Below are positions 35,056 through 43,419 of a stretch of 64,000 nt of DNA, piece by piece. Source of the DNA: Candidatus Babelota bacterium (GTDB taxonomy: Bacteria; Babelota; Babeliae; Babelales; Vermiphilaceae); NCBI GenBank assembly GCA_029262615.1, contig JAJCZD010000007.1:124001-188000 (forward strand), read 5' to 3'. How positions within the stretch are numbered: the stretch's first letter is position 1; every line of letters starts with the position of its first letter. Under the pieces are notes generated by a model that did not search any database, was not told the DNA's origin, and saw only the letters and a list, made by a program, of their open reading frames with translations. Position numbers and translations under genes: made by a program.

Positions 35056-37659
35056 TCACTCTTGTTTTAAACTCCACAATAAATCAAATGCTTTTTTGGG
35101 AGATAGATTGTCAAAATCAATCTTATCAAGATTAACCTGCTGCTTTTCTTTTTTTTGTAATTTGTTTTCCAGTTCATTAATCTTTTGACATAATCTTTTA
35201 TTATCAGCCAAAGTTGTTGGGTCTTGCAGTTGAACTGCTGGTTGAATCGATTGATTGTGCACCAAAGAATGTTTTTTATTTTTTAGTAACGGTAATAATT
35301 GTTGCGCTCTACTAATAATTTGTTGTGGTAACTCTGCCAACTTAGCAACCTCGATACCAAAGCTGCCATCCGCCACACCCTTTTGTATTTTATATAAAAA
35401 GATAATCCCATGATCCGTTTTATTACTTTGCATAAAATAACTGGTAATTCCTGGATGCGTCTCTTGCAGCAATGCTAATTCATGATAATGAGTAGCAAAT
35501 AAGCATCGTGCGCCAACTTTTTCAAATAAATACTCTACAACTGCATGCGCAATCGCAAGGCCGTCAAACGTAGAGGTGCCGCGGCCTACCTCATCAAGAA
35601 TAACTAATGAATTTTTTGTAGCTTGTTTGCAAATAGTTGCAGTTTCTTCCATTTCAACTAAAAAAGTACTTTTACCTTGTGCAAGATTATCTCCCGCTCC
35701 AATACGGGTAAAAATGCGGTCTACTAATGCAAGATCTGCTGCTTTTGCCGGAACATACGAACCTATTTGTGCCAAAATACAAGTCAAGGCAACCTGGCGC
35801 AAATAAGTTGATTTACCACCCATATTAGGCCCCGTAATAATCCATAAAGATTCTTTATTAGTAAGATTAGTATCATTTGCAATAAAAGGATGATCAAGTA
35901 ATGGCTCAACCACTGGATGGCGACCATCTTTGATTATTATATCTTGATTCTGACTAAATTGCGGACATACATATTGAAAATCATATGCCAAGCAAGAAAG
36001 ACCAAATAGGGCATCCAAATGTGCTAGCGCATGGGCAGCTTTGCGCAATGGCACAATATGCTCTTGCGTATGAGATTTAAGTTTCTCAAATAATTCTTGT
36101 TCTGTTTTTTCTATCTTTTCTTGTGCATGCTTTAATTCAAACTCAAGTTGTTGCAACTCTTGAGTAATAAAACGCTCTCGACCTACCAATGTTTGACGGC
36201 GTTGATAATTCTCCGGAACTAAATGAAGGTTTGTTTTGGTTACCTCAAGATAATAACCATGCACATTATTAAAGCGCACCTTTAAAGAAGTAATACCGGT
36301 ACGCTCTTTCTCTTTTTTCTCAAAAGCTAAAATCTTTTGGTTACCATGCTCAACCAAATCTCTCAATCGATCTAGCTCTTGAGAAAATCCTGGTTTTATT
36401 TTCCAATCTTTTGATGAGTCAATATTCAACGCTTGCTGTAAATAGATAGCCAAATGAGCAAAGTTGCAAAACTGTGCAAGAATAATTTTTAACAAGTTAT
36501 TCAGTTGTTCATGTGCAAATAACTCCAGTAAATAAGGTACTCTTTCTAGTGCATGCAATAATGCACAATAATCTCTTAGTTGCCCGCGATTAAGAGCAAT
36601 ACGCCCAACAATCCGCTCAAAGTCACCAAACTGCGCGAGTAGTTGTTTTAATTGTTGCAATAAAGAAACATTCTTCACCAAAGCCCCAATTACTTCTTGC
36701 CGTTGCATTATTGGCTCTTTTTTAACCAGCGGACGCAATACCCATTTTTTAAGCATTCGAGAGCCCATCGGTGTTGCCGCTTTATCGACTATCGAAAATA
36801 ATGTGTGGTTCGATTTATTGTCGGTAGATCGTACCAGTTCTAAATTTTTTTGAGTAGCCACATCCAAAAGCAAAAAATCATCTGGCTGGTAAAACTGGAT
36901 TGATTTAAATTGCCCCAATGCCTGCAATTGCCGCTTGGACATATAAGAATAAAATGTATGCAAGGCACTATTAAGCATTTTTTGTTGTGATAATAATTGA
37001 TTAGTTTTTTCATTAAACTGACTTGTTGCCCATTGTCTAAAAGGTGCAGATTCTTCTTGACCAGCAACCAAAGTGGTAAAATAACCAAGCTTTTTAAAAT
37101 CAGAAGTAAACTGCATACTATTTTTACTTGCCGGAAGAATAATTTCATCAGGGAAAAACCGTATTATTTCAGATTCAATCATCTTTTTTGAATCTGCAGG
37201 CACAACCGTTGCAAATAGTTGCGCAGTGAGCAATTCTGCAAATAACAATCCATGGTATTTTTGTCCGGGATAAAAAGAAAATAAATACGATGCTGATTTA
37301 TTATCCAATAAATTCTCATCTGTTAAGGTCCCCGGCGTATACACATTGGTTACGCTGCGCTCAACAATGGTTCCCGGTTTTGCTTCAGTAATCTGATCAC
37401 AAACCGCAACGGTAAAACCACCTTTTATGAGCTTTGGCAAATAATGATTCAGTGCATGCACAGGTACACCACATAAAGGAATTGGTTGGCCATTAGCATT
37501 ACCACGTTTTGTCAGGGTAATACCCAAAAAAGCTGCTGCTTTTTTTGCATCATCAAAAAATAATTCATAAAAATCACCAACCTGAAAAAGTAATAAGGTT
37601 TCAGGATATTGCTTTTTAATATCCTGAAATTGCTGCATCAAGGGTGTTAATTTTTTCAT
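35056..37659 (-). CDS. mutS: DNA mismatch repair protein MutS
   Basis: An 867-residue mismatch sensor. The N-terminal mismatch-binding motif QVGDFYELFF is at about 25-34 with the Phe-x-Glu intact. The core and clamp domains follow, then the ATPase with ITGPNMGGKSTYLRQVAL (Walker A), ILDEVGRGTSTFDGLAIA (Walker B) and ATHYHELALL. The C-terminal tail keeps the short LSPKKAFDLLWSLKQ beta-clamp/tetramer region. Full length, MutS1 type. mutL is not in the window. The start has only a weak ribosome site. Confidence 0.97.
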   Translation of the reverse strand: MKKLTPLMQQFQDIKKQYPETLLLFQVGDFYELFFDDAKKAAAFLGITLTKRGNANGQPIPLCGVPVHALNHYLPKLIKGGFTVAVCDQITEAKPGTIVERSVTNVYTPGTLTDENLLDNKSASYLFSFYPGQKYHGLLFAELLTAQLFATVVPADSKKMIESEIIRFFPDEIILPASKNSMQFTSDFKKLGYFTTLVAGQEESAPFRQWATSQFNEKTNQLLSQQKMLNSALHTFYSYMSKRQLQALGQFKSIQFYQPDDFLLLDVATQKNLELVRSTDNKSNHTLFSIVDKAATPMGSRMLKKWVLRPLVKKEPIMQRQEVIGALVKNVSLLQQLKQLLAQFGDFERIVGRIALNRGQLRDYCALLHALERVPYLLELFAHEQLNNLLKIILAQFCNFAHLAIYLQQALNIDSSKDWKIKPGFSQELDRLRDLVEHGNQKILAFEKKEKERTGITSLKVRFNNVHGYYLEVTKTNLHLVPENYQRRQTLVGRERFITQELQQLEFELKHAQEKIEKTEQELFEKLKSHTQEHIVPLRKAAHALAHLDALFGLSCLAYDFQYVCPQFSQNQDIIIKDGRHPVVEPLLDHPFIANDTNLTNKESLWIITGPNMGGKSTYLRQVALTCILAQIGSYVPAKAADLALVDRIFTRIGAGDNLAQGKSTFLVEMEETATICKQATKNSLVILDEVGRGTSTFDGLAIAHAVVEYLFEKVGARCLFATHYHELALLQETHPGITSYFMQSNKTDHGIIFLYKIQKGVADGSFGIEVAKLAELPQQIISRAQQLLPLLKNKKHSLVHNQSIQPAVQLQDPTTLADNKRLCQKINELENKLQKKEKQQVNLDKIDFDNLSPKKAFDLLWSLKQE

Positions 37660-37735
37660 TTTGTTTTTCTTAGTTATATTTTTCTGTTTTAATGCTGTTA
37701 GTATACCTAAAAAAAGTGATTACGAGGAGGGATAA

Positions 37736-38272
37736 ATGAAAAAAATCTTTTTAGTCCTGTGTACTGTTTTTTTTGTAGAATGTCATCATTTTTGCATATA
37801 TTGTAGTAAGACCTTTGATAACTCGCGTACATATACATCCCATAAATCCACACTTGAGCATCAAAAGGCTTATGAAGAACATATTCAAAAGTTATCAGTA
37901 AAAAAATGTAAAAATAAAAAACGAAAAAGGAAAAGAAAAGAGAAAGTAAGTCCAGAAAAAAAAGCTAAAATTGATAAGATATTTTATACAGCGATGCAAT
38001 ATCTCGAAGAGCAAAATAAAGCTAAACAAGCAAGTGATCTGCTTCGTAAAAAGACTCAGCAAGCTGAGAAACAAAAATTACCTCCAGCAAAGAAAAAACC
38101 CGAGAATAAAACCTGTACCATTTGCCATCAAAGAATTAATAGAAAAGTTTTGACAGAGCATATGCTAATTCATCTAAAAACTCCGCACCCTTCTCCAAAC
38201 AAATGCTATAAATGCAAACAGTCATCTTTCGAGCCTAATTGGTTACAAACGCACCAGTGTCAACCTCATTAA
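37736..38272 (+). CDS. Exported C2H2-type zinc-finger protein with a basic NLS-like segment
   Basis: A 178-residue protein. Residues 1-16 form a signal peptide. Three possible zinc sites follow: C20-x2-C23-x12-H36-x5-H42 in U1/matrin-like spacing, C127-x2-C130-x11-H142-x3-H146 and C157-x2-C160-x12-H173-x4-H178. Between them residues 56-70 are almost all Lys/Arg (KKRKRKRKEK core), like a nuclear localisation signal, then a charged helix. C2H2 fingers are mainly eukaryotic, so an exported one is a strong effector candidate. GGAGG precedes the ATG. Nuclear targeting, DNA or RNA binding and host delivery are all inference. Confidence 0.82.
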   Translation: MKKIFLVLCTVFFVECHHFCIYCSKTFDNSRTYTSHKSTLEHQKAYEEHIQKLSVKKCKNKKRKRKRKEKVSPEKKAKIDKIFYTAMQYLEEQNKAKQASDLLRKKTQQAEKQKLPPAKKKPENKTCTICHQRINRKVLTEHMLIHLKTPHPSPNKCYKCKQSSFEPNWLQTHQCQPH

Positions 38273-39081
38273 TCCTCAAATTGCTCCAGTTGTGCAAATC
38301 GCATAAAGGATTGATTAAGATCATGTTCAAATTCTTTGACGATTGCTCCATACTCTTGTTTCTGCTCATATTCTTGTAAAAAATCAATAAAACACTGTTC
38401 AAAGTAAGTAACAACCCGCTCCATATAAGCAACCTGTTTGGGTAGTGAAACTTGCTCAACTTTTAACTGCATATAGGCGATTGTTTTTTCTACTTGAATA
38501 ACAAGTGACCTAATAATCTGATCTGCAGCATTGCGCGCAAATAACTTTTTAAATTCCGGCTCCCGCGGGTTATCCAAAATTTCAGTATTCATTTTGAGTT
38601 CTTGAAACAGCTCTCGCACTGATGTTTTGTTTTCTATAAACCAAGAAATAGAAACATCGTGGAATATAAAATTGATCATACGCCCAGAAACAACCGAAAC
38701 ACCAATGCCCAATGCAGTATTTTGAATATAGCTAAACCAACTACCGCCCAATTTCTCTTTTAAAATAACAATTGCTTTTTCTACATTAATAACTCGTACT
38801 ATTAAGGCTGGAAGATCAATTGAATCCGCAGGAATACCCTCTATTAAGGGTTCAGCCAAAATCTCAGGTAATACTTCAGATTTGGTAAAAAAGAATTTAT
38901 AGGAGATAAGTCCCAAAAAAGCCAACGATCCGCCAATTGTTGAATAACGAATAATTTTGGCCGCTAATAATTCTTTATGCAGCCTACTTTTATAGGTTTT
39001 GATAAAATTGTGATCAAGAGAAAGTGAATTTCCATAAACTGATGAAAATACAACTAAAAGTAAGGCATATAACTTATTCAT
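38269..39081 (-). CDS. Exported membrane-associated hypothetical protein
   Basis: A 270-residue protein. Signal peptide 1-17 (ALLLVVFSSVYG); membrane-like segments at about 48-64 (IGGSLAFLGLISYKFFF) and perhaps 120-134. The C-terminal half is acidic and helical, rich in Glu, Gln and Phe, ending LEQFED. Not recognised. AGGA precedes the start. Its stop overlaps the end of the convergent zinc-finger gene by four bases. Confidence 0.65.
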   Translation of the reverse strand: MNKLYALLLVVFSSVYGNSLSLDHNFIKTYKSRLHKELLAAKIIRYSTIGGSLAFLGLISYKFFFTKSEVLPEILAEPLIEGIPADSIDLPALIVRVINVEKAIVILKEKLGGSWFSYIQNTALGIGVSVVSGRMINFIFHDVSISWFIENKTSVRELFQELKMNTEILDNPREPEFKKLFARNAADQIIRSLVIQVEKTIAYMQLKVEQVSLPKQVAYMERVVTYFEQCFIDFLQEYEQKQEYGAIVKEFEHDLNQSFMRFAQLEQFED

Positions 39082-39359
39082 GATTCCTCATTTTATGCAA
39101 TATATCTTTTAATATACGTAAAATCATGAATAATTACAAAAGCTATGCTATATGAATGTGGAAATCCAAAAGTCATTGCTGAAGCAGTTGAACGCAAGAT
39201 CTCAATTAATAAATATATAATCAACACAGCTCAATATCTCAATATGGCTGAAAAAACCTAAAAATCCCTTATTTAACCTCTTTTCAACCCTACCCATTTG
39301 CCTTTCTCATACCCTTGAGCTATTCATTAAATAGAGATATAAGTGTTAAGGAGCTAAAA
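39082..39359. other. Intergenic stretch with one doubtful short reading frame
   Basis: 278 bases between divergently transcribed genes. An ATG at 39145 opens a 38-codon frame (to 39261; begins MLYECGNPKVIAEAVERK) without a clear ribosome site. It could be the tail of a lost gene. Otherwise it presumably holds promoters for both flanking genes, none of which I can place with confidence. Confidence 0.3.
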
Positions 39360-39833
39360 ATGAAAAGAGCATACTTATTATTAGTCTTGCTAGGCATCTC
39401 CATTGCAGAGGCAACGCAAAAGATATCTGATAAGATGATACAAAAAGAGCAAATTAAAGTAAGCACTATATATAATAAAACTGATAAAAATTGGTTGTTT
39501 GTTTTAAATAACACTACAATAAAAATTCCAGCACAAAAAAATGTACTAGTGAATCAGACCTTAAGTTATTTCTTTTACGATTTACAAACCGTGGCTGAAA
39601 TACAACTAGACCCAATGCCCAACAAAGGTTTTGCTAAATTTGACATATTTACCAAAAAATACCTAAAACTAGATTATACTAGGCAAGATAAAATTGGACT
39701 CTTTGCATTTCGTGGATTTCACTGGAAGTCCCTAAAAAGCCCTGCAGTAAATATACAAATAATGCAAAAAGAAGAATATCCAGAATGGCCGGGTAGAGAA
39801 ATAAACTATTATCTAACTTTCCAAGAAGCTTAA
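39360..39833 (+). CDS. Small exported protein, first of a four-gene paralogue array
   Basis: A 157-residue protein; start at 39360 because AAGGAG lies just before and MKRAYLLLVLLGISIAEA is a signal peptide. Near residue 36 it carries STIYNKTDKNWLFVLNN followed by IKIPAQKNVLVNQTL, the motif shared by the next three genes (turn after N-K-T, an aliphatic strand, then a P-A-x-K/N turn). This looks like a small beta-sandwich. Function unknown. Confidence 0.75.
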   Translation: MKRAYLLLVLLGISIAEATQKISDKMIQKEQIKVSTIYNKTDKNWLFVLNNTTIKIPAQKNVLVNQTLSYFFYDLQTVAEIQLDPMPNKGFAKFDIFTKKYLKLDYTRQDKIGLFAFRGFHWKSLKSPAVNIQIMQKEEYPEWPGREINYYLTFQEA

Positions 39834-39953
39834 TCACCTTAAACAATCCCATCAGAAGCCTATTACCCATTTTTTTGCCCAAAACCATTGCTTCTAACCT
39901 CCTCCCATGTTAATATTTCAAATAGAAACAATTTCGTTTGAAGTAGGGAAAAT

Positions 39954-40490
39954 ATGAAGAAATTATTTCTATTATTGGTTCTAGTGGGAATTTTTGCATC
40001 TCAGGCTAAAAGTCCTGGTAAGCAACCTCCCAAAATATTTATTGGAACTATAAACAATAAAACTAATCTTGATCTAAAACTAAGAGATGATCAATTTAAA
40101 GAAATTGACAATGTTTTAAAAAGAAAACAAAAAAAGATAAATTTCAAGGTCCCCGTTTCTTGGAATGAAAGAAAAATATTGGATTTGGCCTCTCCTTCAA
40201 CCTTTAAAAATTTTAAAGACCAAATTGGAATAGGAATAAATGTTCATTTAAAACCAGAAGAACTTATAATTAATGTATCAATTATGGGATTTATCCCACC
40301 AGAAAAATATGATGTTTTCCAAAAAAAAGTTAAAAAATTTAAGATTAAACCAACAAATAAGACACTAAAAGTCGATATAACCGTAGATGGCAAGAAGCCC
40401 AGATTTAAAGGGACTAAAATAAAAATTTCCGAATCAACTCCATCCTCTTCTCGATTAAAACGAATATTCCGGTCAAAGAAAGTACAATGA
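39954..40490 (+). CDS. Small exported protein, second of the array
   Basis: A 178-residue protein with signal peptide 1-18 (LFLLLVLVGIFASQA). The shared N-terminal motif reads IGTINNKTNLDLKLRDDQ. The rest is strongly basic (many Lys, few acids), ending RLKRIFRSKKVQ. AGGGA precedes the ATG. The stop overlaps the next gene's ATG (ATGA), so the two are translationally coupled. Confidence 0.72.
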   Translation: MKKLFLLLVLVGIFASQAKSPGKQPPKIFIGTINNKTNLDLKLRDDQFKEIDNVLKRKQKKINFKVPVSWNERKILDLASPSTFKNFKDQIGIGINVHLKPEELIINVSIMGFIPPEKYDVFQKKVKKFKIKPTNKTLKVDITVDGKKPRFKGTKIKISESTPSSSRLKRIFRSKKVQ

Positions 40491-41116
40491 AGAAATTATT
40501 CCTGCTTTTTACTCTATTAGTTTGTGCAATGAAACCGATGGTAAAAAATGGTAACAATGTCATCAATCTTAAACTAATATCTATTATAAATGGAAGCCAA
40601 TGCCCAATGACATTCAAACTCCAAAACTATAAAGGTAATCCAATCGAGGAAATTACCATCCCTGCTAATAACACGATTACTTTAAATAAAGAAATAAAGT
40701 TCTTTACAAATTACTCAAAAGCAATGAAAGCAGGCACTTTTAGAAAGTATATTTTATCTTTTGACAATGCAGAAAAGGCTAAAAAGCTAGGAGAATATAT
40801 ACTCGACTTTAACAAATCAAAGCAGAATATAGGAATTTTAAAAAAGGAAAATATCTACGAAAAAACTGGGGAAGTTTACAGTAAACTAATCACTTTAGAG
40901 GAAATTAATTTGTCTCGACTAAAAAAACAAGGGTTTGGTATACAAATTAATAGGGATCTTAATCCTAAAATCATTATTATTCCTAAAACACTCGTGAATT
41001 TAGGAATTGAGAAAATTGCGCAAATGAAAAATGCAAGCAAATTGAACTTAGAAAATATAAAACCACAACTCCCAGTTGAAATATTTGAAAAAATACAAAA
41101 AGCACTTGATCAATAA
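40487..41116 (+). CDS. Small exported protein, third of the array
   Basis: A 209-residue protein with a short signal peptide (MKKLFLLFTLLVCA). The shared motif reads ISIINGSQCPMTFKLQNYKG followed by ITIPANNTITLNK. The C-terminal part is helical (LEEINLSRLKKQGFG, IFEKIQKALDQ). The signal peptide starts exactly as that of the preceding gene, supporting common origin. It has no ribosome site of its own beyond the overlap. Confidence 0.72.
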   Translation: MKKLFLLFTLLVCAMKPMVKNGNNVINLKLISIINGSQCPMTFKLQNYKGNPIEEITIPANNTITLNKEIKFFTNYSKAMKAGTFRKYILSFDNAEKAKKLGEYILDFNKSKQNIGILKKENIYEKTGEVYSKLITLEEINLSRLKKQGFGIQINRDLNPKIIIIPKTLVNLGIEKIAQMKNASKLNLENIKPQLPVEIFEKIQKALDQ

Positions 41117-41398
41117 ATAAGTCCGGAAGACTCTCTGGATCTTCTTTCTTTTCTCTTATCAAAAAAGACCAGAAAAGGCGTAAGTTGATCCAATCCAATT
41201 GCAACTGTTTGAAAAAATTTTGCAAATTAACAACCCCATTAGAAGAACCATTACTCATTCTTCTGTTAAATTCAAATTTGGGTATTTAAATCCTCGAAAA
41301 GTACCTTAGTTATAGCATTTTCCAGCCAAAATAGTTGCCTTCAATCTGTATTTATATATAATTAGATAGAATACATCTTCATTTTAAAGGATCAATAG
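41117..41398. other. Intergenic stretch within the array
   Basis: 282 bases with no convincing gene. It ends with a good promoter (41335-41362) for the fourth array gene. An imperfect T/C-rich segment follows the third gene's stop; no clear terminator hairpin was found. Confidence 0.4.
41335..41362 (+). promoter_or_regulatory. Promoter of the fourth array gene
   Basis: TTGCCT (41335-41340) and a perfect TATAAT (41357-41362) are 16 bases apart, about 36 bases before the ATG at 41399. Confidence 0.65.
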
Positions 41399-41833
41399 AT
41401 GAAAAAAGCATATTTATTACTTAGTTTGATAATAAGTTTTAGTGCGTTTGCAATGGTGAAGAATGATCAGTTCACCCTTCTTGCAATTGTAAACAAAACA
41501 AAAATACCCTGGTCCTATGAAATAAATGGAAATAAGAAAACAATTTCCGCCAATAAATCTCTACCAATCAATTTAGTATCAGGTTGTGCTGTACTTAAGC
41601 CAAATCGACCAATTAATAATATTAATAGAATTAACATTTTGATAAACCATGGAGAAGCACAAACAGATGGAGAAATCGATCGTGAAATAGTAGACCAAGA
41701 TGGTATTGGATCACTTTACTGGAATCGAGACCCATATACACAAGATGTTTACATGACCATAAAAAAAACAAACAGCCAATTACATTTAGATTTTACATAC
41801 GAAAAGCCAAAGCTCCAAGAACTTAATCAATAA
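41399..41833 (+). CDS. Small exported protein, fourth of the array
   Basis: A 144-residue protein; signal peptide 1-18 (LLLSLIISFSAFA). The shared motif reads LAIVNKTKIPWSYEINGN followed by TISANKSLPINL, closest to the first array gene. A later DGIGSLYWNRDPYTQDVYM parallels DKIGLFAFRGFHWK of that gene, so these two are the closest pair. AAAGGA precedes the start, own promoter and terminator flank it. Function unknown. Confidence 0.75.
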   Translation: MKKAYLLLSLIISFSAFAMVKNDQFTLLAIVNKTKIPWSYEINGNKKTISANKSLPINLVSGCAVLKPNRPINNINRINILINHGEAQTDGEIDREIVDQDGIGSLYWNRDPYTQDVYMTIKKTNSQLHLDFTYEKPKLQELNQ

Positions 41834-41854
41834 GTTAGTCCTCACCAATCAAGT

Positions 41855-41884
41855 CCTCGGTTTAGAGCCGGGGCTTTTTCTTTC
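41855..41884 (+). terminator. Terminator after the array
   Basis: CCTCGG pairs with CCGGGG across about seven bases and is followed by CTTTTTCTTTCTT. Confidence 0.7.
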
Positions 41885-41945
41885 TTGTTACCTTTTTGCA
41901 ATAATGCTAGGCTCTCAAAAAACACTCGAAACCGGAGAGCCTTTT

Positions 41946-43346
41946 ATGAGAAAATTCCTTTTTCTGTTAGTACCCTTTTTTATCCAAGCAAATAATCTCA
42001 CTAAAGGTATTCCCTTTTTAGAAAATAGTTCCTTTACCAATTGGGCACACACTCATGAGTGCCATCCTGCAAAAACCTTTTACCCAAAAAACCGTGAAGA
42101 TGTGCAAAAAATTATTACTGAAGCTATTGAACGCAATATTCCGGTGAAAGCAGTGGGTTCTGGCCATTCGATGAATAATCTCTGGTGCACCACTGGGTAT
42201 TTTATAAAAACTGATTTATTAAATGACATTATCTCTATCGATAAAAAAAATATGACCGTCACGGCCCAATGCGGCATAAAAATGAAATATTTGTTTCGCA
42301 TTTTAGCAAAAAAAGGTTTAGCCTTTACCAATCAAGGAATGATGGCTGAGCAATCGATTGTTGGTGCACTAGCCACCGGAACGCATGGTACCGGTCAAAC
42401 AGGAGTGCTGTCTGATTATGTAATCGGTGCAGAGCTCATTGATGGCAACGGTAATTTTCTTCGTATTAATAAAGATGAAAATGCAGAATTGCTGCCACTT
42501 ATCCGTGTTAACTTGGGCGCGCTTGGATTTATTTATTCCATTACCTTGCAATGTGAACCATTGTTTAGATTAAAACACAAAAAGATTACCTCTAGTTGGG
42601 ATAAAATGCTCGAGGGCAAAAAATACTTGGAGTGGTATCATAAACATGATTACTTTATGTTTTTAGGGCATCCATTAACTGATACTATTTTAATTTACAC
42701 GTATGATAGAACCACCAAGCCGGTCAAAAAAAGATGGAAGGTACAGTTAAAGGAAAAACTACTCATGAATAAGGTCATGAATTATCTGCAAATCAAAATG
42801 GCACATTGGTTACCAGGCGTAACAAATGAATTTCTTGATAGGTTTTTCCATATGATGGAGCACAAATCGATTCGGGATTACAGTTACAAATTGCTCTCCC
42901 CGCTCAAATCTCCACCAGAGATCGAAGATTATATTGAAGAGGAGATTGCAATACCCATTGAACATTTTGATAGCGCTATGCGCGAATTTTTAGCTCTTTA
43001 CAAAAAATACGAAGATAGAGATTTTGAACTCTTTGGGGTAATATCTTGCCGCTTTGTAAAAGGCACCAAAGAATCTCCCCTTGCTCCGGCCTATGGGAGG
43101 GATAGTGCTTATATCAGTATTAACTCAATGCGCCATTTTGCAGCATATGAAAGTTTCTTTAAAGATTTTGAAGCAATAATGACCAAATATGATGGTAGAC
43201 CACATTGGGGTAAATTTAACCATTTAGATCAAGCGCAAGTTCTTCAATTATATGGTCAACAAGCAATCGATTTTAATACTGCTCGTGCAAAACTTGATCC
43301 TAACCATCTTTTTGGCAATGAATATCTTCAAGATCTATTTGGTTAA
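41946..43346 (+). CDS. Exported aldonolactone-oxidase-like flavoprotein (copy 1)
   Basis: A 466-residue protein. Start 41946 gives a signal peptide (MRKFLFLLVPFFIQA) and matches the length of its tandem paralogue. The VAO/PCMH-type FAD domain has VKAVGSGHSMNNL near 60, where the His is the usual covalent FAD ligand, and ALATGTHGTGQTG near 140. The C-terminal ALO domain ends with RPHWGKFNH and KLDPNHLFGNEYL. Known relatives oxidise sugar lactones (gulono-, galactono-, arabinono-1,4-lactone) with O2 to ascorbate-type products and H2O2. Export of such an enzyme is unusual; the substrate is not predictable. Confidence 0.88.
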   Translation: MRKFLFLLVPFFIQANNLTKGIPFLENSSFTNWAHTHECHPAKTFYPKNREDVQKIITEAIERNIPVKAVGSGHSMNNLWCTTGYFIKTDLLNDIISIDKKNMTVTAQCGIKMKYLFRILAKKGLAFTNQGMMAEQSIVGALATGTHGTGQTGVLSDYVIGAELIDGNGNFLRINKDENAELLPLIRVNLGALGFIYSITLQCEPLFRLKHKKITSSWDKMLEGKKYLEWYHKHDYFMFLGHPLTDTILIYTYDRTTKPVKKRWKVQLKEKLLMNKVMNYLQIKMAHWLPGVTNEFLDRFFHMMEHKSIRDYSYKLLSPLKSPPEIEDYIEEEIAIPIEHFDSAMREFLALYKKYEDRDFELFGVISCRFVKGTKESPLAPAYGRDSAYISINSMRHFAAYESFFKDFEAIMTKYDGRPHWGKFNHLDQAQVLQLYGQQAIDFNTARAKLDPNHLFGNEYLQDLFG

Positions 43347-43419
43347 GATATAATTTGCTCGCTGGTGCTTTGCATGGTACTTTTTTGTAAAACTTTGCAT
43401 TTGCTGGGGAGCTCTTTCT

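Noticed and set aside
40983-41258. Leftward 91-codon frame at the end of the third array gene
   Set aside because: Mostly complements the real gene and has no ribosome site or recognisable protein features.
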